64,000 nt of DNA, from positions 82,901-146,900 of the forward strand of contig DF237038.1 in the NCBI GenBank assembly GCA_000708835.1, read 5' to 3'. The translations under genes were made by a program, and so were the position numbers. Shown here in pieces: positions 13,701 to 34,200 of the stretch (position 1 is the stretch's first letter; every line of letters starts with the position of its first letter). This DNA is from Klebsormidium nitens (taxonomy: Eukaryota > Streptophyta > Klebsormidiophyceae > Klebsormidiales > Klebsormidiaceae). The notes beneath the pieces are model-generated. The model was not told the origin of the DNA and ran no database searches. It worked only from the letters and a program-made list of their open reading frames with translations.

Positions 13701-16700
13701 CACTCGTCCAGAAAGCGTCCGATCTGCACCTGGGCGTCCGGGGCGTCCGCGAGGGGCATGGCCGTGGCCGCATAGCCTGAGAAATAACTAGAGCGGGGTC
13801 AAGAGATGAAACAACTTCCGATTACCCGGCCGAAAAGGGTCCGATCTGCACCTGGGCGTTCGGCGCGTCCGTGAGGGGCATGGCCGTAGCTGCGTAACCT
13901 GAAAAGGAACTAGAGCGGATTCACAAGAGGCAAAAATCTCCAATCGTCAGACGGTGTCTCGTCCAGAAAGTACCCAATCTGCACCTGGGCGTCCAGTGCG
14001 TCTGCGAGGGGCATCGCGGTGGCGGCGTTAACTGGGCAGTAACTAGAGCGGGGTCAAAATGCATATAACATACGTCCGGATCGTTAAACGGCCAGGAAGC
14101 GTCCGATCTGCACCTGGGCGTCCGGCGCATCCGCAAGGGGCATGGCCGTAGCGGCGTAACTTGGGCAGAAACTAGAGCGGGGTCAGAAGCGATTGAGCGC
14201 AATTCGACCCAGTAAGATCGTGCCTCGTCCAGAAAGCGTCCGATCTGCACCTGGGCGTCCGGCGCATCCGCGAGGGGCATCGCCGTGGCAGCGTAACCTG
14301 GGCAGACACTAGATCGGGGTCAGAAGCGATTGAGCACAATTCGACCCAGTAAAGATCGAGCATCGTCCAGAAAGCGTCCGATCTGCACCTGGGCGTCCGG
14401 CGCATTTGCGAGGGGCTTCGCCGTGGCGGCTTAAGCTGAAAAGCAGCTGGAGCGGGTTGAAGGAGGAATAGGCAGAAACTTTCGGAACTTCAGACTATAA
14501 TTCGATCTGCTTCTGGGCGTCCGGTGTGTCTTCAAGTGGCTTGGCCGTCGCGGCATAATCCGAGCAAAACCTAGTGCTTGGTCGTAAAGAAAAGTGGGAA
14601 CCATTTCGGCTCACGAGTTATCAGAAGGCGTTTGGGGCGTCTGCGGGGGGCATGGCCCGGACGGCGTTACCTGGGCAGAAACTAGAGCGTGCTTGGATCA
14701 AAAATCTTTCGGGTTGTTACTCGGCCGGTAGGCGTCCGGAGCGTTCCGGGCGTTTGTCAATGGTATGGCCCTGGGAGGCGTGCCTTGAGCAGAAAGTAGA
14801 GCAGGGTCAAAGAGGATAGAGCACGTTTCAGACCACTCAGACGGTGGGACTCGTCCAAAGAGGGTTCAGGGCGTCCGCAAGAGACGATGACGGTGGCGAT
14901 GAAAAGTGAGAAGCAACTAGAACGAGATTAACAAACACACTAAAAGCACAGCCTTCGCTCAGGCCGCCATTCGTCTAAAAGACGGTCACAATATACTTAA
15001 CATAAGCTTACTCGTAGCAAGCTTTTGGAAAGTCAAGCTGCCTTACTGACCAAGAGGAAATACGTGCAGTTTTCACGCAAAAGACTCGAGCGTAGGCATA
15101 AGAACTCTCCGCCAGGCGTATTGATCGACGTACAACTGGGTGGGTAGAGATCTTTCCAGGACGCTTGGGGTGCGGAGGGAGCACACTCGTGGGAAGAGTA
15201 TCTTTGCAAAAACCGAAGAAGCCCATCTTCCTGACAAGGAAGCTTCAAACCGATTCTGGCTGTGGCTTCAAATATTATACTGTGGCTTCAAGAACAATAC
15301 CGCATGTCCATCTTGTACAAGCAGAATTGATATAGTCCAGAATATTTCCGACGGCTTTTATCTGACGCCCCAGCCGATGTGTTGAAAAAGAATTCAACAA
15401 TAAACCCTCACCGAGGGACCAGCGCGGCCCGAACGCCATCTTGCCGGTGAGGTCAGCAAAGCGGCGGGTGACGTCAGCAAGCCTGGGGCCGAGGATGAAG
15501 TAGTAGTCCAGGTCGCCATCGGTCGCCTCGTACCCGCGGTAAAGCCCGTAGTAGTTGCTGTGCTCGCAGCCCAGGTCGAAGGAAGACGCCGCGGTGTTGT
15601 CATAGAAAACGCCGTAGGAAATGCCTGGAAAGATAAATACAATGTTCGGTGTTTAGACGAGGCCTGAACATGTCCAGAAACGAGGTTCCAACGTTGCCGG
15701 GTCTAGAGTTGTTGCGCAGTTCGAAGGAAGACGGCCGCAGTGCTGTCATAAAATACGTCTTGGGAAACGTTTGGGAGATGTGATAGGATACTCTAAGAGC
15801 CTTAAGTGCATGAGTGATGTTGAAGATCTACGAGCAAAATCTGCGAAAGGGTATACCCATAGTAGTTGCTGTGCTCGCAGCCCAGGTCGAATGAAGACGG
15901 CGCGCTGTTGTCGTAGAACACGCCGTAGGACACAGGGGAGCGCCCCTCCCCCTGCATCCCATCCCCCATTAAGGGACCTCTGAACTGATGACGTCGATTG
16001 GAAAAGTGTATAATATGGGCCTGATCGAGCTCGAACAAAATGATTAATCTGCAAGCTCTTCCAGATTGTTGTGGTCGCAGCCCAGGTCGAACGAAGAAGG
16101 CGCGGTGTCGTAGAACACGCCGTAGGAGATGCCTGGAACACAAATGTGTGTTGGGTTTGATCTTTTCAAATTTACGAGGCCTAAAGATGTTCGAAACAGG
16201 TCCGAACATTCTTGAAGTTCGAGGCCTGAACATGTCCGGAAACAGGTCTGGACATTTCAAGACTCTCCACTTATGTAGTTGCTGTGCTCGGAGCCGAGGT
16301 CGAACCAAGGAGGCGCGAAAGAGGCCGTTAGTTTTCAGGAATTCCCTACGCCGCCCGGAAAGATAGTGATCTGATGTTCAGAGTGAGTTCCTGAGGCCTA
16401 GTCAACGTCCGGAACTTGAGTGCATATACTACGAGCCCTTTTTGAGGGTACTAACTTGCAACCAGGACAAAGATGGACCGTACGGGGTGAGTCGTAAAAG
16501 AAGCCGAAGGAGATGGCTCTCATGATGAAATACACTCAAACAAAACCGTGAAGCTTGGCAGGACATACAGCCGGAGGTTCTGTAAACCGGTACGGCCCGC
16601 AATCGTTGCTGTGCTTGCAGCCGAAGTCGAAGGAGGACCATTGTCGTAAAACGACACTACACAAACTGCCGGAATAATGAAATCAGGGAGGACTGAGAAG

Positions 16701-18807
16701 AGATTTCGAAAGAGCCTTTTCGTGCTTGCGCTTGATCTTTGCGTTTTGTTTCATCCAACGATTGGAGCTAGACGGACACTTGTTTCTTGAAATTGGCAAA
16801 AAGCCTGTGACGAGGGACCAGTAAAGAGACTTGAAGGGTGTAGGTCAGTGAGCCATCGAATTGATTTAATCTTCCCTCAGACGAGCGCCCAGGAAGTCAT
16901 TCCTCTTGCAACTTAGTTCCGCACCCGAGAGTGTAGAAGTCAAGGCTCTGCTCAGCTCACAGAGGCAAGCAAAATGGACCCGCGGTGGAAGACCAAAAAT
17001 GCTTGCGCTTTTATCCAGCTTCGTCGGTTAAAAGATCACGAGCCAATAAAGGGAGGAGCTCTAAAGATTGGAATCTCGAAGAAGGTTGAAGTTTCAGATT
17101 CAGGCCTTCGAGAGTTGGCAGAGTGAAGCGTTAAGCCCTATTGGCTGGCAAAGCATTGTTGCTGCGATTATAAGGATGCATTTTCGTTCCTGGGACTTAT
17201 GGCTGGCCACTGCCTGTCAACTTCCGCCCTCCAAATAACCAAGGCAACAAGCTTCTATTCCATTGAACTCGAAGTATATATTTTGAGGCTAATCAGTCTT
17301 TTCCAAGCTGAACGCTCTGACTAAGCTTTCAGCAGTGGACGGGGCCGAAGACTGGAAAGTACAGCACAGGACTTCCATAGTAAAAATGACAGTAGGTTCG
17401 TTCTGAGCTCATGAATCGGAGGCTGTAACTTCCTCGACACGCGCCATGTCACTGGTTCTCTACTCGAAGATAGACCTTTCCATTGAAAGTGATGAACAGG
17501 ATCCGCCCCGCAATGCAGGTCACTCCTTCGGCCAATAGATTGATTTTTGCTCAACTGAAGTACTTTAAGAGTGTTCCATACCTGTGGTGGCGTCCTTTGT
17601 GAGCAGGAAGGGCCAGTTCTTGTAGAGCGGGTCGCCCGACTTGGGATCATATCCCAAAGCGTCAGTCATGTCACACCGAAGCCGTCGTCCGTGCAGGTTC
17701 AGGGGACCGGTTTTGTCCCCCAGACCACAGTAGAAGTCGCCTCTGTTTCTCTCCATGTAGTGCTTCACGTGGTTGGACTTGCGTCCGAAGAAGTAGGGGT
17801 GGCTCGCCCTGTCCGCAGCGAAAGGGGCGTCCGAAGCTTTGCCGTCGCGTAAGGACCTGGGATGTGTGACATCGAGGGTTACGGATCCTTGATAGATTAA
17901 GAATGTCTTGGTTGCAGGAAGACAAATGGAGAACTACCAAGCCGTTGAACTCGCAGGAGAAGGATGCAGCTGGTTTGAGAAGCTACCAGCCAGCAGCTGC
18001 TGAGTCAAAAAGGGTGTGCAGATGTGCTTGAAGGAATCTGACGGTCTGATCTTGGGAGTCCGATCACTAGAATCTGGACGTCTGGAGATCTCGTAGCAAT
18101 TGGTGGTGACCATGGGATAATGATCAGCTGCTACTCCATTTGTTTTGAAAGGATTGGAAGGAATGTCCGGTAAAAAGTAAAAGTTAATGTTCAGTTGCGT
18201 TCAAGACTCCTGAAAGAGTCTCTAAGTACCGATGCATCACAGGAGAAAGGCAGCTGTTATGAACCAGTACACGACATTTCGCGCGTCAATTTCCTTGAAT
18301 CAGTGGGGTATATGTGCATACTCACCAGCTGAGACACAAAGGGCTGAGTGTGACAGTCAGCCTGATGGCAGACGTGTGGAGTATAATCACATCACGTGAC
18401 TCCTCCATCTCGTAGAGAGGTGGCCCCTGCATTGGCATGAGCTGCAGCCTTGGGCGACCACCCCAGGGGACATCAGCCACTGCGAACTCCCCCTGCTCCT
18501 GCTGCTTCACACTCTCAATCCCAACCTGGTGCTCAAGCTGATGCGAATGCACTCCTCCTGATCCAGCCTCATGTGAAGCTATTCCAACCCCCTCTGATTG
18601 CACCCCAGCTCGTTGTAATCCATCTTCTCCAGCTTCTCCAAGGACCATCCATGTTGTCGGCTGTCGCAAAGTGCCTCCTTGCACAAAGAGCACTCTGACT
18701 ACCCAGGGGCTCCGCACCTCGACGCGGCAGCGGACTCCATCGCCGCAGTCCAGCCAGACTCCTCTGGGGTCGGAGCTTGAGAGAGCAGCATGCTTCAGGT
18801 GCCCCAT
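10749..18807 (-). CDS. Glycoside hydrolase family 31 alpha-glucosidase-like enzyme
   Basis: Complete six-exon gene: 18326-18807, 17582-17856, 15412-15624, 13589-13776, 12437-13215 and 10749-11715, all joins in phase, giving 967 aa. GH31 enzymes hydrolyse terminal alpha-linked glucose (or xylose) by a retaining mechanism. Family motifs in order: GLGDKTGPLNLHGRR, DALGYD, GVFYDN, GPRWSLGYAATAMPLADAPD, the nucleophile D in SAWNDNNEYELWDE (~475), acid/base D in QTWSGDN (~642), GMFNIGHDVGGFAGD, WMHPGVT, LRYRLMPYTYTLYW and EPILRPTF. Start chosen at the first ATG in frame (18807). No signal peptide is evident, so a cytosolic or plastid location is possible. A low-complexity insert with GLAQ repeats separates the nucleophile from the RPVLALLMTRASYE block. 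The two longest introns hold exon-echo arrays. Substrate cannot be decided from sequence. Confidence 0.93.
12190..12312. repeat. Intronic tandem repeat in GH31 gene
   Basis: About three imperfect ~35-40 bp units around CATAAG...AGGCGCAAAC followed by AACTCTT. Intronic, in the last intron. Confidence 0.6.
12821..12874 (-). repeat. Coding 12-bp repeat (GLAQ) in GH31 exon 5
   Basis: Four to five near-identical 12-bp units encode (G)LAQ repeats inside the exon. The plus strand reads AAACCCTG-like words that resemble telomere repeats, but the in-frame tetrapeptide and 12-bp period explain them as a coding minisatellite. Confidence 0.85.
13777..14920 (-). repeat. Exon-echo array in GH31 intron 3 (acceptor type, about nine copies)
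   Basis: The start of exon 13589-13776, with its acceptor, recurs upstream in the intron. The shared plus-strand core GATCTGCACCTGGGCGT is at 13721 (real exon) and again at about 13843, 13978, 14105, 14242, 14380 and 14504, with weaker copies near 14640, 14750 and 14870. The period is ~122-138 bp. Copies include an AG-like acceptor and the intron word ACTAGAGCGGGGTCA. The 14242 copy still encodes PLADAPDAQVQIGRFLDE with only silent differences across most of that stretch. Similarity falls with distance. Confidence 0.9.
15700..16685 (-). repeat. Exon-echo array in GH31 intron 2 (acceptor type, about five copies)
   Basis: The start of exon 15412-15624 recurs at about 15716-15770, 15866-15945, 16066-16138, 16276-16315 and 16607-16680. 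The copies keep the plus-strand word GCTCGCAGCCCAGGTCGAA and the following segment to various degrees. The 15866 copy is open for most of GVFYDNSAPSSFDLGCEHSN. Confidence 0.85.
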
Positions 18808-18861
18808 GATGGACTTGCAGCGTCTCAAGCGTCTTGCATTGATTGTTGATCAGAAGAACGT

Positions 18862-18925
18862 GCTGTAAGTTAAGTCCAGCCAGACTCCTCTGGGGTCAGA
18901 GCTTTTGAGTACAGCGTGCTTTGAT
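18862..18925 (-). repeat. Single echo of the GH31 first coding exon
   Basis: A ~55-bp copy of 18750-18800 that would encode SSDPRGVWLD lies about 110 bp upstream, outside the coding region. It diverges abruptly after the D codon. Confidence 0.8.
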
Positions 18926-19782
18926 GGACGGATCACGAGTGGAGGGGTCTCAGAGCTGTTGCAATTTCTGTTGTGGAAGGAAAGTGGTGTGCGGAGTCGA
19001 CAATTGCAGATAATTTGACTCCAGCTGCGGCAGGTTAGGAGGAGAAGTGCAGGGCAATTCGCGACTGTGAGAGCATTTGCCACCAACTCATCGATCAATC
19101 AGAAGAGATGCAGAGAGTCCTGTAGCGACCACGACCACATCCTGTCATAATCCATTGAAAATTTGGGCCTGTTCTGAACATTGAGCTCTGAAGAACTTGA
19201 ACTGCTCTAAACTTGGAAGATTCCGTGAGTGGTCGTAGCGAATCATGACAAGTTGCAGCTGACCGAATCAAAATCATTCAATTAAAAAACCTGCTGGGTT
19301 CACAAACTTTACACCGTTCCGATCGGTTTTTAGAACAGACTTGTCGACGTGTGGTGCACGTGGTCATCACCGATGTGTTGACTTGCCCATGTTCACATCC
19401 TGTGGACAAGCGCAGACAAAGCGGAGGAGGAGCGGAGAAAGTGACCTCTAAACATCAAGCTGGCTGCTAGCGCCTAGCGCTGAACCTTCATTAGGAGACG
19501 AGGGTTCTGTGCTTGCCTGAAATTGGTCGCAGACAGCTCAAGAAGTTTGATGCTTAAAAGCTGCGCAATTGATGTGGTGAACTGTTCCCTTCCCTTGTTA
19601 CAACCTGCAGGATTCAATCCAGTACTTAGTTGTTTTGATCAAAGCTGTTGATTCACGCTTCTTTAAGGTATCAAAGCCTGAGGGTTTCAAGCATTGGTCA
19701 CAATGACACACTTGATCTCTGATCAGGCTTCCTGATCCTCGTTCAGGTTGAAAGCATGAGGTGCAATTAGTCATTGGCAGGC
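18926..19782. other. Divergent intergenic region between GH31 and the ANTH-kinase gene
   Basis: Under 1 kb separates the GH31 ATG (minus) from the ANTH-kinase ATG (plus), so the two promoters must lie here. I see no gene and no clear TATA box in a convincing position. Confidence 0.5.
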
Positions 19783-29370
<9,588 letters not shown>

Positions 29371-29582
29371 GTTGTCAACTTAACCATTATAGAGAATTTT
29401 CTCACGCACGCTTATGTATGCACTTCGGAGGCGTCTGCCGATCGTCCCGTGTGCGTGATTCCCTTGCTCCAATCGCTCTTGGAAAGTGTGTGAGTGTAAC
29501 CTGCCTGAATCGTTCTTTTGGTCTGCCGTGGGGCCGCTAGTTGAGCGCCCGGCCCGGCTTAGTCGGAGCCGAGAACAGCATA

Positions 29583-29775
29583 CCGGTAACTCTCGTGTGA
29601 CCTAACGGGCGTGTGACCTATGATACGAGTAATCCGGGCACTTCAAACTAAAAACCTAACCCAATTAATCACCCGCTCCGCACCCCAACCCACCCTAACC
29701 ACCATACCAACCCCAGCCGTCCCCCGGGTGCCTATCTTAGGTCACACGGCTCTTAGGTCACACGAGAGTTATCGG
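29583..29775. mobile_element. Short inverted-repeat (MITE-like) element, copy A
   Basis: 193 bp with ~46-bp imperfect terminal inverted repeats; the outer arm is TAACTCTCGTGTGACCTAA. Each arm is a doublet: GTGTGACCTA occurs twice. The core reads CTAAAAACCTAACCC, then CACCCGCTCCGCACCC, CACCCTAAC and CCGTCCC, and matches copies B and C. No coding capacity. A target-site duplication could not be settled. Confidence 0.8.
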
Positions 29776-29846
29776 AGTGAGAACAGCTAGCCTAGCTGGT
29801 GCCAACGCCGCCCAAACCGGCCTTGGTCCGATGACGCTGGTATGAC

Positions 29847-30540
29847 GTACCAAACAGGTACCTCACCGGCCATGCAATTTGATTACATACCGACCTACTA
29901 CCGGTACCTAGTTACCCCATTAATGGGGGTACCGTGGCCTACCGGTAGTACGGTACTGCCAACTTTCCCCATGGCGAGGTCTGGTCGGTACCGTACCTTC
30001 TTTCGTACCGGCTGTACTCCTAGGTACCGTATACGTACCTCTACAGGCATCGCGGGAATTTCAAAATTCCTGAACGCGGTCAGCTCTGGATATGACGAGA
30101 TATGAGTCATATGACTGTGGTTTACGGTATAAGGTACCTGCTCGTATGAGAGTCCAGACTCCAGACTCCAGACTCCATTCCATCTAGGTACCGTACCCAG
30201 TTGCTAGATGTTAACCCGGAATGTTCCATATGATTCCACCTTCAAAGAGCTCCAAGTGCGAAACTTGGAAATGAGGACGGCCGGCATCCCGGCCGTTATG
30301 TTGGTTACTAGTGGGTTGTGGTTTAATAATTCCATATGATCCCGTACGACAGCTGAAATGACCCGTACTCATGTGTGTACCGGACCCCGGTCCTGTCAAT
30401 TGAATCTCCGGCCGGGGCGGCTAGGCTGGACGGGCCTTCATCGTCGCCGCCCCAGGTAGTCGGGGACCGGCGTTCCATTAATGTCGTCACCGACCGTACA
30501 CCATAGGCTATACCTGGTGGCAAGTACTCACTGGAGTTGA
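29847..30540. repeat. GTAC-rich intergenic patch
   Basis: I count fifteen GTAC tetranucleotides between 29847 and 30198, many as GGTACC or CGGTACCG, where one or two would be expected by chance. Several more follow to 30540. Confidence 0.75.
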
Positions 30541-31201
30541 ATAAGAAGTGCGGTAGGCCAATCTATCCAGAATTTACCTGGATTCCCATGCAGGCTGCTC
30601 ACTTTGTGAGTTCGATCGAAGATGGGCCAGCCGCCGCCAGCGTCTTGAGATTGAGTTTCTTGTCGAACGACGACGTTTGGTAACTTCCGGCGATACTTCA
30701 CAAATGAGGGCGGCTGTAGCCGAAAGTGGAGCCTAAAAGCAGAGATGGCGACACCCGAATCGGGATACTAGATTCAAAACTGGGAAAGTGTGCACAGCTG
30801 ACACCATCATCCTGCTTCGCCAGTCTGCCGCGGCTTCTGTCAGTGTTGCAGTGTACAGGTACCTGTATTGAACCAATGTACCTACCGTTACGGCATCTGT
30901 ACCCAGGGCCACTGCGTAAACATTTCGCATTCCTTGAATCCTTGTCCAATGTCCTCCCTGCATGGGCTGAACGGTAGCTGCTACAGTAGCCTTGCAATGC
31001 CATACCTTATCGCACATTGCATGCAGGGCGGCTACCTATATTGAGATAATAGGTAGAAGGAGCTGGTAAGTCTATTGAAGATTGAACGCCGGTGGTTGGT
31101 GCAGAAGCGAAGGGCTGGCCAAAGAAAGCTAGAGGAAAGGAAGGGCTGGCTTAGAAAAGCTAAAGCAAAGACATTGCCGGCAGCTGCCTTGCATCAGGAC
31201 G

Positions 31202-34200
31202 ATGTTTTCTGCTGGCGGGGGCGGGTGTGAGGAAGCATATGGCTTCCTCCCGTGTTCAAACAGCCTTGCAGGCAGCGTCTCGCTAATTGTAGCTTATGGT
31301 TACATCCTCCTCCAGGGGGCCAATCTGATCTCAGATGGGAGCGAGCTGCTGCTTGAGGTGAGCTGGCATTGCCCCTCTTCAATATTTATATTCCTTCTCT
31401 GAGATTGTGCTGATGATCAGATCCCAATGCTGTTCTCAATTTTCAAGCACACTGGCGTCAAACTCTGCAGATTACCTGTGTGCATTTACCTCCTTTTCTT
31501 CCAGTGCTCATGTATGTGGAGGAGAGTCAATTGGATGACCATCTAAGTGAACTCGAGACAATTGGTCTATTTGCAGACTTTTTGAGCACGGGGAAACTTC
31601 CATGATGATTCCAAAATCTCTGAACACAATACTAGTGACCACATACATCAAGAATCTGAAAATCACCTTTCTTTGTAGACATGAAGACAAACTTTATTGT
31701 CTGCCAGGGTCAGCAGGCAGATCCTTTTTTTTTTTCAGAAAGCAAAGTGGCGCTACTTTACAATCCAAATAATCATTCCGTCATCAAGACCCTCTGTAAT
31801 GACGTACTGTCGCTACTTTTCCTATGATTAGGCCCTCAAGTAAGTCTCTAGCAGAGTCAACCAAGGGACCCTGTCATTAGCTTCTTTGATGAGGGGAATG
31901 TTAAGAGCGATAGCCTCTGAAAGAATTTTCCTCTGGTCCAATTGTGCTGCTCAATACGACGGACAACGAGGCACATGTTGGTTGCATTCAGAGCTCCTCC
32001 AATACCACATCTTTTAAGCTTAAGGTATTCTTTTTGAGAATGTCTCTCAACCTTGCTTTCTTGGGGGCAAGTGCATTGCAGCTTGAGTCAGGCATAACAG
32101 ATGCAATGCCGCGTTAGCTGTCAACATCTGCCTCAAAGTGACCTCTTGCTGAGCCTTTGTTGACTTGTTACGAGTCTGGATCTTTGAGATCAGGCACTAG
32201 AGCATGAGCGAGTGTTCCATCGATCGTTACAGAACGCACAATTTTTCGAGTTCCAGCAACTACTCTTTGATCAATTTTCGACCAGGACCTTTGCAGCTGG
32301 AATGTGGAAGGAAAGACAAGCGACAAAGAAAGGGGAAGAATGCATGTCGAACACAGTCCACGTCCTGACTGTTTTTGTCTTTGGCAGGTTCTGAACCCTG
32401 GCCTCATCGGAGGTCTCCTGCTGCCAATCCTGGGAGCTCTGCCAGACTGTGCTATCATTCTGATGTCTGGCATCGGGGGCACCGTAGAGGAGGCCCAGGT
32501 AAGACGGCGTCTATGCATCATATGCTTCTCGTAGCTTCTGCTCACTTCTTAGCATCCACCCCATTTGCATATGCCCCACCTGGCCCAACATCCCTTTCTG
32601 TCTGCTCTTTGAACTTTCCTCGTCCCATTCCCATCTTCTATTTCGATCTGTCAATTATACTTGGCGTCCGCTTTTCCGGCCAAGTCCCCCTGTCTGGTCG
32701 ACCAAGCTGCAGTTTGTAACTGCAGCTGGTGAATCAAAAGCTAGAGCGGCCATGTTGAATTCTGCAAACACATATCTACTTTAAAAGGACGGTCTAAAAG
32801 TACCACACCCCTGGCAAGTAACCTGCGGACCCGTTAAGACACTGGCTAGGCCCAGGAAAAGAATGAACATGACTGCAAGCCAGCCGCGCTTGGTCCACAT
32901 CATCAGCCCTTTGTGTTGTCTGCTTCACTCCCTCTCCTTCCTTTTCTCTTGAATCCTCTTGTGCCTGGCGTGATGTAGCATTTGTGCTTATTACAGACCG
33001 CATCTGAGCAGGCATCTGCTTTTCACCAAGCGTCAACCACATGAAGTTAATTTCTTACCTTTTCAATATGACAGAGACAGGTTTCACATCCTTAAATTTG
33101 ACCTTAATTCCGAGCGTACAGGAACAAGTTGCTGTGGGGGTGGGGACACTCGCAGGATCCACCATCATGCTGTGCACGATCGCCTGGGGGGGTTCACTCA
33201 TAGCAGGGCGTTGTGACATCGGCGAGAACGGGCTCGCTATTAACAGGAAGCTCACTAAGGGTTGGAGCCTGACGGAGACTGGGGTGTCAACGGACGTGTA
33301 AGTTGCAACATCGAAATTTTTGGTTAAGAACTTCAGCTTGAAAGTTGTCAACGTTCAGGGGGCTCAAGGGTCTAAGCTAGTTGCTAAGTGTCCAATCTTT
33401 ACGCAAGTGCCTCGTTGCTCTCCAAGCCTGGTCTATTGCTTTGCTGGGTGTAAGGAACATCATGATTCGAAGGCAGAAAGCCTCTGTCAATTGGTTCATG
33501 CTGACAGAAACATCAACGAGTTAGATAAGATGTAGTTTGTTTTGTGCCCCTGCCAACGATAAAGGCTTACATCAAGCCTCTTCCTTGCAGAAGCTGTCAC
33601 GATTCCTGTCGTACCTTTCCTTCTTTCAGTTTAATTCACAGGTTCGCTCGCCAGCGCAGTCCTCCCTTTCAGCACCTCACTCGTCCGGCACTGCATCATC
33701 CCTCCTCCATCCCTGCTTTTCGCCTTTGGTTCCATATGGCAACTACGACCTGACATTCTGCCAAGCAGGAAAGATTTTGCCTCTGCTTTACCAGCTCTAT
33801 GCTGAATTATCCTCTCTCCTTTCCATTCCAGCGAGACTCCCCGGAACGCCATCATAATGCTGGGAACCGTCTTCCTGTACCTAGTTGTGCAAGTCCCCGC
33901 CGTATTCGGCCACAACCGCGATCCGATCGTTGATCTGGTTGGCCTCGTCCTCGCAACGCTCACCCTCGCGGCGTACTGCGTCTACCAGGTAAGGCGCATG
34001 CATCAACAGTGGTTGGACTTCGGATGCTTTTTAGCGTGCCACTTGATGCGTTTTTGATGACGGTATCGTTTGACAGTCGTCGTGCTGCGAATCGACTGTC
34101 AGATTTCCTAGCCTTGTTTCAAAGATCGCGGTGGCGTCACACTCTTCTCTGAGATGTCGAATGTTCACCGGTTTGAATACCTACCAGTGCGTGGCATGTG

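Larger units (their letters stand above)
29371..31201. other. Gene-free stretch between ANTH-kinase and NCL genes
   Basis: No ORF with a family motif. It contains the inverted-repeat element at 29583-29775, a GTAC-rich patch (29847-30540) and a triplicated CCAGACT near 30150-30176. An upstream signal-peptide exon of the NCL gene might lie in the right half, but I could not identify one. Confidence 0.55.

Noticed and set aside
13921-14405. Open frames repeating PLADAPDAQVQIGRF taken as extra GH31 exons or a repeat protein
   Set aside because: They are echo copies; inserting them would break the highly conserved GH31 order, and most have lost frame or splice sites.
29640-29725. CCTAACC / CCCTAACC words taken as interstitial telomere repeats
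   Set aside because: They belong to the conserved core of the three inverted-repeat elements and are not tandem.
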